Shown here: one piece after another, positions 34,329 to 43,361 of the stretch
Layout of the letters: each line of letters opens with the position of its first letter
Numbering within the stretch: the stretch's first letter is position 1
NCBI RefSeq assembly: GCF_019636075.1
Contig: NZ_JAHBYG010000011.1
Coordinates: 1-64,000, forward strand
DNA: 64,000 nucleotides
Source of the DNA: Ferrovibrio sp.
GTDB lineage: Bacteria > Pseudomonadota > Alphaproteobacteria > Ferrovibrionales > Ferrovibrionaceae
Reading direction: 5' to 3'
The notes under the pieces: model-generated
What the model saw: only the letters and a program-made list of their open reading frames with translations
What the model was told of the DNA's origin: nothing
The model's database searches: none
Position numbers and translations under genes: made by a program

Positions 34329-37300
34329 TTAACGCCAGGTGGCCGCAATGAGGGTTTCCAATGGATCATAGGCTGGATTAGACAGTGTCGTTTCGCCGAA
34401 AGCAGGCACGGAATAACCCGCCATGGCATCCACCAAAGTCTGGACTTGCCCCTCGATCAACTGTTTGCCATCGGCCAGCCGGAAACGCTCCACCCGATAT
34501 TCGCTGCCCGAATACCAGTTCTGAATCTGGATATGATCGAAGGTGCCGATGATGGCGATATCCAGATTGTTGCCGGAACGACTGAGCCAAAGTTGATCCG
34601 CTGTGATCGAACTGCCGAAAAGCAGATTATCTTCCACGCCGATAGTGCTGTCGTTTTCGGAAATGGTGTCGGCGCCATCGCCACGCCCGAACAGATAATT
34701 ATCCGCGCCAGCTCCGCCCACCAATGTATCTATGCCCGCTCCGCCGCCCAGCACGTCATTGCCGCCGCCCCCATTCAATGTATCGTTACCGGCATTGCCG
34801 AGCATCCAATCGACGCCGCTGCCGCCGGTCAGCGTATCGTCTGAGGCCGAGCCGTTCAGGATCGTGCCATAGGTCATGTCGATCCTGGTGCCATCGGCAA
34901 AGACGAAGAATTCCACTTTGTTGGACGCGGAATACCAATCCTTCATCAAGGCACGGTCCGCCGCAGCGGAAGCCGACGCCAGACTGCCATCGGTGATGCC
35001 AACGATCAGATCGTTGCCGGATTTTTCGAGAGCGATGTTCCAAACGGTAATACCAGAGCCAAGGCCGAGCGAGTCGGCATTGCCGGTTTCCAAATTGCTT
35101 TCAATGATCGTATCGAATCCGGAGCCGGTATAGAGGGCGTAGCGATCATTGCCCGTGCCGCCATACAGCATATCCGTGCCGGTGCCGCCATCCAGAGTAT
35201 CGTTGCCGGCATTGGCGGTCAGCGTATCGTCTCCGCCGCCGCCCAGCAGCCAGTCGTTACCGGAAGCGGAAACGATGTTCTCATTGGAATTTTCGCCGTT
35301 GATTACCGATGCGCCGGCAATGTCGATAACCGTGCCATCCACGAAGCGGAGATTTTCCACCAATCCACCGGCCGTGTAATAATCCTTGACCAGAATGCGA
35401 TCGACCGACAACAAGGCATGATTATTGCCATCGCGCAGCGAAACATAGAGGTCGTTGCCCCATTGCTGCATCATCACGTCCCAGGCCGTGATGCCGCGCG
35501 CGAAACCGATGCTGTCGTTGCTTCCGCTGCTTTCCACCAGGGTATCGACCTGGCCGCCGCGTCCGAAATTATACGTATCGTCGCCAGCGCCGCCGCTTAA
35601 TGTGTCGTTGCCGGTACCGCCATCCAATGTATCGTTACCGTCATTGGACTCGAGCACATCATCGCCGCCACCGCCGAGCAACCAATCGTCGCCGGCCGCC
35701 GCCACGATATGCTCCGGCCCCACATCGCCATTGATGACGCTGGCAGCCCCCAGATTGACCACGCTGCCATCAACAAAGCGCAGTTCTTCTATGCGGTTTT
35801 CCACCGTATAGAAATCCTTGATCAGCATGCGATCATAAGACAGCAGGGCATGGTTGTTGGCATCGCGCAACGAAACATAAAGGTCGTTGCCCCATTGCTG
35901 CATAATCACATCAAGCGCGGTGATGCCGGCGCCGAATCTGATGACATCGTAGCCGCCGCTATCCTCGATGGTGTCGACACCGTCGCCTACATTGAAGTTG
36001 TAGGTATCGTTGCCGTCGCCGCCGCGCAGCGTATCGTCATCCGCTCCGCCATAAAGGATGTCGTCTCCTGCGCCGCCCTCTATAATATCGGCGCCCGACA
36101 TGCCCCAGATCGAATCCGCACCCGTGCCGCCATAAAGCGTGTCTGCCCCGAAGCCGCCATCGATGCGATCATCGCCATCGTCGCCATAGATTGTATCTGC
36201 TCCTTCCCGACCTGTAATGCTGTCGGCTCCGGCGCCGCCATAAAGTATGTTTGCGGCGGCATTGCCGATCAGAGTGTCCGCAAAGCTGGAGCCGATCAAA
36301 CCCTCTATTTCAGAAAGAATATCTCCCTGCGCATGGCCACCCGAGGCACCACCATAGGCAAGGTTGATGCTCACCCCTGCATTGGAGCCTTCGTAACTGG
36401 CGTAATCGAAGCCAGCCTTACCATTGATCGTGTCGCCGCCCGCACCGCCGCGGATAACATTGTCGTTCGTATCGCCAACCAGAAGATCATCGTATCCAGA
36501 ACCAATGATATTTTCAAAACCGCTATACTGATCGCCGGCCGCATCGCCTGAGCTACCGCCCGTGACGAGATTCATCATCACGCCGCCACTTGCATTGGCA
36601 AAGCTTACGGTATCAATACCCGCGCCACCGACCAACGTATCGGCGCCATAGCCACCCTCGATTATGTTGTCGCCATTATCGCCAGTTATCGTATCGGCGT
36701 AATTCGTTCCGATGATATTCTCGATACCGGAAAAAGTGTCCCCCGCCGCTCCGCCGGACACGACGCCGGTTGAAAGATTTAACGTTATGGCAAGATTTGC
36801 GATTGAGTAGTTTACAGTATCCGAACCATTGCCACCGACGAATATATCGCCATAGAAATGGCCATAAAGCATATCATTACCATCACCACCATTGAGATAT
36901 GCTGTATAATTGTCAAACGAATAGCTGTTAATTGCGGAGGCAAATAGCACGTCATTGCCATCTTCGCCGTAGATGTAATCACCGTATCCGCCACCTACGA
37001 TATAGTCATTGCCAGAGCCGCCATAAATCGTATCGGCACCCTGGCCCCCATCGATAACATCGTCTCCGGAGCCGCCATAAATTGTATCAATGGAAAACGA
37101 TCCATAAATCGTGTCGTTGCCGTTCCCACCATCCATCCAATTCGTGTTGGACGATCCATCGCTTAAGTTAACAGCTCCGGCGTAAATTACATCATCGCCA
37201 TCTTCGCCATAAAGCCAGTCATTTCCTCCTCCGCCATAAATTGTATCGTTTCCGCCCCCGCCTCGGATCGTATCGTTTCCGCTCCCACCATCCAGAATAT

Positions 37301-38912
37301 TAGCGGCGCCAGTACCTGTCAGATCGTCGGCATAGCTTGATCCGGTGACATTTTCGACATCCGACGCCGAATCTCCTGCCGCGAAACCGCCCGAGAAACT
37401 TGCGGTGGCTAGGTTTACATTCACCCCGGCAGTAGAGTTGCTGTAGCTAAGCAAGTCAGTGCCCGCGCCCGCATTGAAAGTATCGGCGCCCATACCGGCG
37501 TAAAAGGTATCATCTCCCAAACCGGAAACGAAGGTCATCGAATATGTCGAGCTTATACTCCCCTGAACCACGTCAGAGAAATTGCTGCCGATAAGATATT
37601 CGACATCGATGATGTTGGTGTAGCTTGATTGAATTCCGACCGCGGATGCTGACAAATCGGCAATATCGTAGCCACTGCCGCCGTTAATGCCCCAACCTCC
37701 AAAGCCGCCCGGGTCTTCATACAAATCATAAAAAATATCGTCGCCATCGCCGCCATTCATGTAGTCGACGCCGGCGCCGCCATAAATTATATCGTTGCCA
37801 GCACCGCCATACAGGCTGTCTTTTCCTGCCCCGCCTTGGAGCATATTATTCGCAGCGTTGCCGTATATCGTATCGTTGCCGGTGCCCCCGATCGCATTCT
37901 CGATGGTGGCGCCGAAAGCGATGGCAACGTTATTGGTGCCGTTGATAGAGCTGAAACTGCCGGCATTCAGATTGATGGTCTGGCCGGCCGTGGCTCCGGT
38001 CAGGTCGATGGTATCGGTGCCGCCGGCATCCCAAATGGTGCGGATCTGCGTGGTGCCGCTGAAATAGCTGGTCCAGCCATAAGTGGTGTCGCCGCTGCGG
38101 GTGGTGGTGTTGACGCCATAGATGAATTGCAGCGCCTGGATATCGTACAGCATCGGCGTGAGCGGATAGATGCTGCTGTAATTCGGGTGGGTGTTATACG
38201 CCATCACCGAATACTGATTGGTATTCTCCGCGCCGGAGAGCGTAGAGCCGCCGCCATCGGATTCGAAAGTATGCTTCAGGCCGAGGGCATGGCCGATCTC
38301 ATGCAGCAGCACGAGGTAATCGAGGTTCCCAGCCGTCGGACTGCGTACCGAATTGTCGATAAAAACATCGCCGCCAACCTTGTAGCCCGAAAGCGACTGA
38401 TTGGGGTAATAGGCATAACCGAGCGTATCGGACTGATTGGTATTGGCGAATTCTATATTGGCGCCGGTGCTGCTCGAGGCGTTGTACGCCACCTCGACGA
38501 ATGTGAGATTGCACACTTCAGCATATAGAGCGAGAATTTCCCGCGTCGCCTGCTGCTGCTGCGCGTTGAAAGCATTCAAACTGGCGAGTTCGGCGACATC
38601 CTCGGGGTCATTTCCGCTCAGCGCCACCAGTTGCTGGTAGCGGAACGGCGTCGAGGTCATGAAACTATAGCTTACCGTGGCGCCGGTGCCGGTAGTGCCG
38701 CCGTTCCAATACAAGCCGTATTGATTCAGCAATGCGTTGGTGGTGTTCGGCGCCCCATAAATGGCATCGCTGGCAGCGGACTCGGCCAGCGACTCAAACG
38801 GAACGCCACCCAAGCCTGTATAGGCTGCCGTCACGCAGGCTGGGCAACCACAGCCCCCCGTGCCGGCGGCCTGGGAGGCCGATCCGCCTTCGATATCCAC
38901 GCCTTCTGCCAT
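34329..38912 (-). CDS. Serralysin-like (M10) RTX metalloprotease
   Basis: 1527 residues. The zinc site HEIGHALGLKH lies near residue 203 with the Met-turn SVMAYN downstream, followed by the M10 C-terminal domain and long blocks of RTX nonapeptides (GGAGNDIIYGG type, residues ~345-1030). From ~1040 on, RTX blocks alternate with four copies of a ~90-residue module (GITAWDVMMQQWGNDLYVSL ... VENLRFVDG), the haemolysin-related domain. The end (VQTLVDAMAGYS...) resembles type I secretion C-termini. Serralysins are secreted unfolded, fold on Ca2+ and cleave proteins outside the cell. An unusual CGCPAC cluster sits near residues 21-26; RTX proteins seldom contain cysteine. Expression with the downstream ABC and HlyD genes is likely. 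Confidence 0.93.
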   Translation of the reverse strand: MAEGVDIEGGSASQAAGTGGCGCPACVTAAYTGLGGVPFESLAESAASDAIYGAPNTTNALLNQYGLYWNGGTTGTGATVSYSFMTSTPFRYQQLVALSGNDPEDVAELASLNAFNAQQQQATREILALYAEVCNLTFVEVAYNASSSTGANIEFANTNQSDTLGYAYYPNQSLSGYKVGGDVFIDNSVRSPTAGNLDYLVLLHEIGHALGLKHTFESDGGGSTLSGAENTNQYSVMAYNTHPNYSSIYPLTPMLYDIQALQFIYGVNTTTRSGDTTYGWTSYFSGTTQIRTIWDAGGTDTIDLTGATAGQTINLNAGSFSSINGTNNVAIAFGATIENAIGGTGNDTIYGNAANNMLQGGAGKDSLYGGAGNDIIYGGAGVDYMNGGDGDDIFYDLYEDPGGFGGWGINGGSGYDIADLSASAVGIQSSYTNIIDVEYLIGSNFSDVVQGSISSTYSMTFVSGLGDDTFYAGMGADTFNAGAGTDLLSYSNSTAGVNVNLATASFSGGFAAGDSASDVENVTGSSYADDLTGTGAANILDGGSGNDTIRGGGGNDTIYGGGGNDWLYGEDGDDVIYAGAVNLSDGSSNTNWMDGGNGNDTIYGSFSIDTIYGGSGDDVIDGGQGADTIYGGSGNDYIVGGGYGDYIYGEDGNDVLFASAINSYSFDNYTAYLNGGDGNDMLYGHFYGDIFVGGNGSDTVNYSIANLAITLNLSTGVVSGGAAGDTFSGIENIIGTNYADTITGDNGDNIIEGGYGADTLVGGAGIDTVSFANASGGVMMNLVTGGSSGDAAGDQYSGFENIIGSGYDDLLVGDTNDNVIRGGAGGDTINGKAGFDYASYEGSNAGVSINLAYGGASGGHAQGDILSEIEGLIGSSFADTLIGNAAANILYGGAGADSITGREGADTIYGDDGDDRIDGGFGADTLYGGTGADSIWGMSGADIIEGGAGDDILYGGADDDTLRGGDGNDTYNFNVGDGVDTIEDSGGYDVIRFGAGITALDVIMQQWGNDLYVSLRDANNHALLSYDRMLIKDFYTVENRIEELRFVDGSVVNLGAASVINGDVGPEHIVAAAGDDWLLGGGGDDVLESNDGNDTLDGGTGNDTLSGGAGDDTYNFGRGGQVDTLVESSGSNDSIGFARGITAWDVMMQQWGNDLYVSLRDGNNHALLSVDRILVKDYYTAGGLVENLRFVDGTVIDIAGASVINGENSNENIVSASGNDWLLGGGGDDTLTANAGNDTLDGGTGTDMLYGGTGNDRYALYTGSGFDTIIESNLETGNADSLGLGSGITVWNIALEKSGNDLIVGITDGSLASASAAADRALMKDWYSASNKVEFFVFADGTRIDMTYGTILNGSASDDTLTGGSGVDWMLGNAGNDTLNGGGGNDVLGGGAGIDTLVGGAGADNYLFGRGDGADTISENDSTIGVEDNLLFGSSITADQLWLSRSGNNLDIAIIGTFDHIQIQNWYSGSEYRVERFRLADGKQLIEGQVQTLVDAMAGYSVPAFGETTLSNPAYDPLETLIAATWR

Positions 38913-39551
38913 ACTCTTTTAACCGTTGCGGCCCAGTGAATACAAACCAAGGTGGTAAGTTTACGGCATAATTAAAAAAATATCCGCTACTTATCGGCGT
39001 GTTCAGCAACTTTTTGCCCAAACCCGGCAGGATTAATTTTTTAATTTTTTGCGAAAAACAGCCACTTTATATGGAGCTAATGACTGCCAGGCCTCTTTCC
39101 AGGCGTCTTTAACGCCCCGAGACACCAAAGATATCGATATTGACTTGGCCATTACTTAGCCGAAGCCCTAACGGGCCAAGGTGGGCTGGAAAGCATCGTC
39201 ATACCATGATGGCGCCGCCCGCAACCAAAGTCTTCCTGATCAATCACATGAAATACGAATCGAAATTACCATCGGCTGACCCGATACTTTTGCCCCCATT
39301 AACGCGATCGGCTCATCGATAAGCGACAAACCGATTTACAACGCGATATCCAACGCAGCGAAAAAGCTGGCATAGGAAGAGATAACGGATTCGCTGTCCA
39401 GATAGGATCCGGTTACAACCCGCCTCTACCGAGGATTGACAAGCGCTCGGGGACCGGAGAGTTTCAGTCGGCGTCGGTTGGCATCTAAACCGATCAAGGT
39501 AATGCCACCAATCCTATACACCCTACCTATACAATTCTTGCAGGCAGAGCG
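38913..39551. other. Divergent intergenic region, no gene seen
   Basis: About 640 bp between the protease (minus) and the SDR gene (plus). It is AT-rich near 38960-39060, with runs of A and T that may host the protease promoter, but no good -35/-10 pair stands out. Short open frames lack motifs and ribosome-binding sites. On the plus strand TTGACA occurs near 39435 without a matching -10. Confidence 0.4.
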
Positions 39552-40544
39552 ATGGCAAAGACTTATGCAGTGATCGGTGGTGGCGGCTCATTCGGCATCC
39601 ATACGGCGCTTTACCTGCTGGATCACGCCGATCCCAAAAAAGTGCTGGGCATCGGCCGCAATTCTCTCCGCCCTGAACCGTTTTCGCTCGGAATCGAGAA
39701 GCGCAAGAATTATGAATACCATGCACGGCATGTCACTTATGAACTCGACCTGCTGATGGAGTTGCTCGATAAAGAGCGACCGGAAATCATCATCAATTAT
39801 GCAGCTCAAGGCGAAGGCGCCGTTTCCTGGAAGCATTCCTGGCGCTTTTTCGAAACCAACAGCATGGCATTGACCCGCTTCGTCGAGGAATTGATGAAGC
39901 GCGACTACGTAGAGCGATTCATCCAGATCGGCACCTCGGAGCTTTATGGCTCTGTGGAGCATGCAGCCACCGAAGACGACCCGATCCGTCCCTCCAGCCC
40001 CTATGCCGCCTCAAAGGCAGCATTCGATCTGTATCTGCTTTCTGCACAGAAATTCCTCAAATTCCCGATGAACATCATCAGGCCCTCCAATGCTTATTGC
40101 CCGGGTCAGTTGCTGCATCGCGTTATCCCCAAGGCTGTGGTGTGCGGCTTGAAAGGCATCAAGTTGCCGCTGCATGGCGGCGGCCGCGCAGAAAAATCCT
40201 ACATCCACGCCCGCGATCTGGCGCGCGCAATCCTAATGGTCTGCGAAAAGGCCCCGCTGGGTACTGTTTATAATTGCGGCCCGGAACAGCCCACCGCTAT
40301 CCGTCGCGTGGTGGAATTAACCGCGGAAGCCCTCGGCGTGCCATTCGATCAGCTTTGCGAGGTGACCGGCGACCGTCTGGGCCAGGATGCCCGCTATTGG
40401 CTGGATTCCTCAGCGATCATGCGCGATGCAGGCTGGAAAGCCGAAATCACCTGGGAAGAGGGCCTTGCCGAGATGGTTGCCTGGGGCCGCAAATATTTCG
40501 ACGAGATCAAGGACTGGCCGACCGACTACGTTCTGCGCGGCTGA
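39552..40544 (+). CDS. SDR GDP-mannose/dTDP-glucose 4,6-dehydratase-like protein
   Basis: 330 residues of the extended SDR fold: GGGGSFGIH near residue 10, GTSELYGS and YAASKAA supply Ser/Tyr/Lys, and RPSNAYCPGQ and KSYIHARDLARA are typical of 4,6-dehydratases of nucleotide sugars. The usual Thr-Asp-Glu dehydratase set is represented only by GTSE, so an epimerase or reductase is also possible. It may begin the 6-deoxy branch completed by the RmlC/RmlD-like enzymes at 54868-57334. It stands alone on the plus strand, convergent with the glycosyltransferase. Confidence 0.8.
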   Translation: MAKTYAVIGGGGSFGIHTALYLLDHADPKKVLGIGRNSLRPEPFSLGIEKRKNYEYHARHVTYELDLLMELLDKERPEIIINYAAQGEGAVSWKHSWRFFETNSMALTRFVEELMKRDYVERFIQIGTSELYGSVEHAATEDDPIRPSSPYAASKAAFDLYLLSAQKFLKFPMNIIRPSNAYCPGQLLHRVIPKAVVCGLKGIKLPLHGGGRAEKSYIHARDLARAILMVCEKAPLGTVYNCGPEQPTAIRRVVELTAEALGVPFDQLCEVTGDRLGQDARYWLDSSAIMRDAGWKAEITWEEGLAEMVAWGRKYFDEIKDWPTDYVLRG

Positions 40545-40566
40545 CAACCCCAAAAACCAACCCTTC

Positions 40567-40595
40567 ACGCAGCTTCAATAATTTGAAAGCTGCGT
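40567..40595. terminator. Possible bidirectional terminator hairpin
   Basis: ACGCAGCTT and AAGCTGCGT form a perfect 9-bp stem around an 11-base loop, between two convergent genes; the stop codon of the minus-strand gene falls within the loop. No T tract follows on either side, so termination strength is doubtful. Confidence 0.3.
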
Positions 40596-41750
40596 CAGCA
40601 GGTCAACCAGGGTCTCTCGCGTATAGGCGTGCGGCGGCTTAAGTTCCGGGTATATGAACTCGTAAAACAGCTTATAGGTTCGCATTGTACCGTCATGGAT
40701 GCGGGCAGGCTGCAAAAAGTCGCGTGGGGAATGCTGCCCCATCAGATGATCCGGTGCAAAATCTCGACCGGATGCGCCGAATAATCGATCCACTGGATGA
40801 ATGGCGCGGGTGGAATTGACGAAACGTTGCCAGAGATGCTCCGCGGTAGAGCGCGCATCCATCCCAGCCATGCGATCTTCAATAATCAAATCGATCACAT
40901 CTTTGCGGACGAATGGTTTGATATAATCCAGTCCATACAAATCAAACCCGATTGTCAGGATATCATCCGGGGTGAGTTCTCCACATTCCTTGACACGATC
41001 AATCAGCAACTGCCGGAAAGCAGGATAATCCTGAAACAAAGCCTGTGGCGATTGGCAAAAAATCTGGTGCGGATGCCACATGGCGGGCGAGAGCGATTCG
41101 CCCGTGCTGCGTCCTAGATAGAAATCATCCAACCGCAGGATATTGCCCGCAGCAGCAGCCGAAAGGCCTGACCAAATCTCAGCCAGCAATGTGGTTTTGA
41201 GGCGGTCACATCCCTTCCATTTGGCGACGAAAACCGGCGTGCGGAACACTGCATACATCATCACATCGTAATGCCGCATCAACCACAATACACGCTTGTA
41301 TGGCGTCGGCTGCTGCAAGGCAGCATGGCGCTGTACGGTGTAGCTGATATTGAAATAATCCTTATCCTCGATGAAATTGAAATAAATGCCATGGGCGCCA
41401 ATGGCATCCGGCGTCGCCTTAAGCGCATCAAGGCATTTGGCCAGCGCTGGCAACAACACCAGGTCGTCGTCGGCGATCATGGAGCAGTAGGTCGTTTTGA
41501 TCGTCTTCGCCCCCTCATAGAATTTATCATAGGGGTGGATATTGGGCGGAAACGGCATGAAGGTTACGTCGAGCGGCGATGCTTCCGCGCGGGCGCGATT
41601 GATTTCCAGCAAATCGGCACGGCTGGAGTCGAATACCACGATCGGAAACGGGGCTTTGCTGCGCTCGAGGAAGCCAAGCAAGCGGTCCAGCATTTGCGTG
41701 CGGTTATGCGCCGGAATGATCAGCGTGTAGTCTTTAAACCTGTCCTGCAA
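40575..41750 (-). CDS. TIGR00180-type glycosyltransferase
   Basis: 391 residues. The N-terminus has the GT-A pattern LIIPAHNRTQMLDRLL and the metal site MIADDDLVLLPAL (near residue 95), then HGIYFNF, a combination I know from the TIGR00180 glycosyltransferase family in surface-glycan loci. A C-terminal region of ~200 residues lacks known motifs. Start is a TTG at 41750 with a G-run upstream; no better start exists. It is the only minus-strand gene between two plus-strand groups and is therefore transcribed alone. Confidence 0.78.
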   Translation of the reverse strand: MQDRFKDYTLIIPAHNRTQMLDRLLGFLERSKAPFPIVVFDSSRADLLEINRARAEASPLDVTFMPFPPNIHPYDKFYEGAKTIKTTYCSMIADDDLVLLPALAKCLDALKATPDAIGAHGIYFNFIEDKDYFNISYTVQRHAALQQPTPYKRVLWLMRHYDVMMYAVFRTPVFVAKWKGCDRLKTTLLAEIWSGLSAAAAGNILRLDDFYLGRSTGESLSPAMWHPHQIFCQSPQALFQDYPAFRQLLIDRVKECGELTPDDILTIGFDLYGLDYIKPFVRKDVIDLIIEDRMAGMDARSTAEHLWQRFVNSTRAIHPVDRLFGASGRDFAPDHLMGQHSPRDFLQPARIHDGTMRTYKLFYEFIYPELKPPHAYTRETLVDLLTQLSNY

Positions 41751-42149
41751 ACTACCCCCCCATCAAAAGCGCCTTGTGCGGCACAAACAGAGCAATACCG
41801 CTTTTTTTCAGGCCGGTTGCCTATAGCACACCTATTACCAATAGCACTGGAGAATTGCGAAACGCTTGCTGCGATAACAAGAGACAGATTGCGGGCTTCT
41901 AGTACCGAAAAATCTGAAGTTGAATAGGCGGCGCAAGAATCATACCGCCAGATAATTTTATAGGATTATAGTCCCATTCCACTTCCCTGCAAAAGCCAGC
42001 ATGGATAACCAATACCCCTGCCGCATGCTATAACCCGCTGCGTATTTCAAAAGACAACCCGAAAACAGGGAAATTGTTACGTGCAGCATCGTCACATGCT
42101 ATATGGTCCGCGCGTTGCCGGGCTACTTTCTGTCAAGGGAATGGTTTGA
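41751..42149. other. Divergent intergenic region, no gene seen
   Basis: About 400 bp between the TTG-started glycosyltransferase (minus) and the nine-gene plus-strand operon. It should hold promoters for both. AT-rich patches at 41930-42000 and a TATAAC at about 42029 are noted, but no convincing -35/-10 pair was found. The last 20 bases contain AGGGA ahead of the ATG at 42150. Confidence 0.4.
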
Positions 42150-43340
42150 ATGAAAAGGCTCTTGGTGTTCTTTTTGGCGCCGATTGTGGTCATGGGTTTG
42201 GCTACGCTTGCACTGCTGCTGTTGACCGACCAACCCGTCAATACGAGCCGCCGGCCGATCGTTACCTGTCCAATCGAGGCCAAAGCAGAATTCGCCAAGA
42301 CCTTTGATAACAAATGGCTGATTTGGACCGAAGACGGTAACGTCAAAGCGCCTTCGGTGCGGGTCGACCAAAGTAAATCCGCAGCCAGCGGTATGCCTTT
42401 CAGCAATACCTGCGAACTCAGCTTCAAAGCCCATGAAGCCGGCCAAGGCATCGACTGGCGCATTGGCAACACCGCCGTCGATGTTGCGCCTTTCCGAGGA
42501 AAGATGGTGCAGTTGCGGGTATGGGTGAAATCCAGTGTTCCTGTCGAACTGAGCACTGGAACGGCCTATTTCTACGATGGCCGATCCGTAACCGGAAAAG
42601 CGGTGCGCCGCATAGATCAAAACTGGCAGACGATTGATGTAATTGGCCCGGTTTCCAAGGATGCAGGCAGCTTCGAATCATGGTTCAGATTGGTGCTTGG
42701 AGACGGCACGATTAAGCCACAGGAAGGCAAGATTCATTTTGCGATGGAAGTATCGCCCAGTGATCGTCCTTACGAGGCGCCCACGCCACCTGCCCCAGCT
42801 GCAGCTTCGCCATTCGTTGCGCATCGCTGTCCCGTCGAAATGTCTGACTCTGTGTTGGCACTCACAGGCTCTACGCGCACAGAGAACAAATGGACCTCCT
42901 ACCGCTTTGATGGCAGCAAACCCGCTCCCGAAGTGATTGCACAAGCCGACGGCGTACCCTTCAACGGAAAACCGACCTGCCGCCTCAAGTACTTCAAAGC
43001 CCCGGGCAGCCCAGGCTCCGCAGTGGATTGGCGCATCGGCTTCCAGTTTCCCGACGCAGCGGTCTTCCGCGGTAAGGAAGTCACGCTGACCATCGCCGCC
43101 CGCGCCGAAAAGCCGATCAGCCTCGATACCGGGTCAATCTATATTTACGATGGGCATAAGGTGGCCCAGATACCAGTTACCAAAATCGGGCCTGAATGGA
43201 CCGACATTACGATAAGCAGCTCCATCGACCCATCCGCATCTGTATTGCAAGGGTGGTTTCGCCTTTTGCTCGGCCAGGGCACAATTGTCCCTGCAGACGG
43301 CGAAATAGATTTCCTCGCTCGTTTTGATGTTCTCCCTTGA
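42150..43340 (+). CDS. Exported protein of two repeated beta-sandwich-like domains
   Basis: 396 residues, function not recognised. A signal or anchor helix (LLVFFLAPIVVMGLATLALLLL) comes first. Then two halves of ~170 residues are plainly homologous: each starts with a Cys-Pro pair (TCPIEA / RCPVEM), contains a second Cys, VDWRIG or IDWRIG, FRGK, a Y-D-G turn (YFYDGRSV / YIYDGHKV) and ends SWFRLVLGDGTI / GWFRLLLGQGTI. This looks like tandem carbohydrate-binding-module-like jelly rolls in the periplasm, joined by a Pro/Ala linker; the cysteines could pair. It heads the nine-gene operon that continues with an SGNH protein. Confidence 0.7.
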   Translation: MKRLLVFFLAPIVVMGLATLALLLLTDQPVNTSRRPIVTCPIEAKAEFAKTFDNKWLIWTEDGNVKAPSVRVDQSKSAASGMPFSNTCELSFKAHEAGQGIDWRIGNTAVDVAPFRGKMVQLRVWVKSSVPVELSTGTAYFYDGRSVTGKAVRRIDQNWQTIDVIGPVSKDAGSFESWFRLVLGDGTIKPQEGKIHFAMEVSPSDRPYEAPTPPAPAAASPFVAHRCPVEMSDSVLALTGSTRTENKWTSYRFDGSKPAPEVIAQADGVPFNGKPTCRLKYFKAPGSPGSAVDWRIGFQFPDAAVFRGKEVTLTIAARAEKPISLDTGSIYIYDGHKVAQIPVTKIGPEWTDITISSSIDPSASVLQGWFRLLLGQGTIVPADGEIDFLARFDVLP

Positions 43341-43361
43341 CCCATTGCCTGTTGAGAAACG

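Noticed and set aside
35709-36551. 280-codon plus-strand frame within the RTX protease gene
   Set aside because: Antisense to RTX repeat coding and explained by the same repeat effect.
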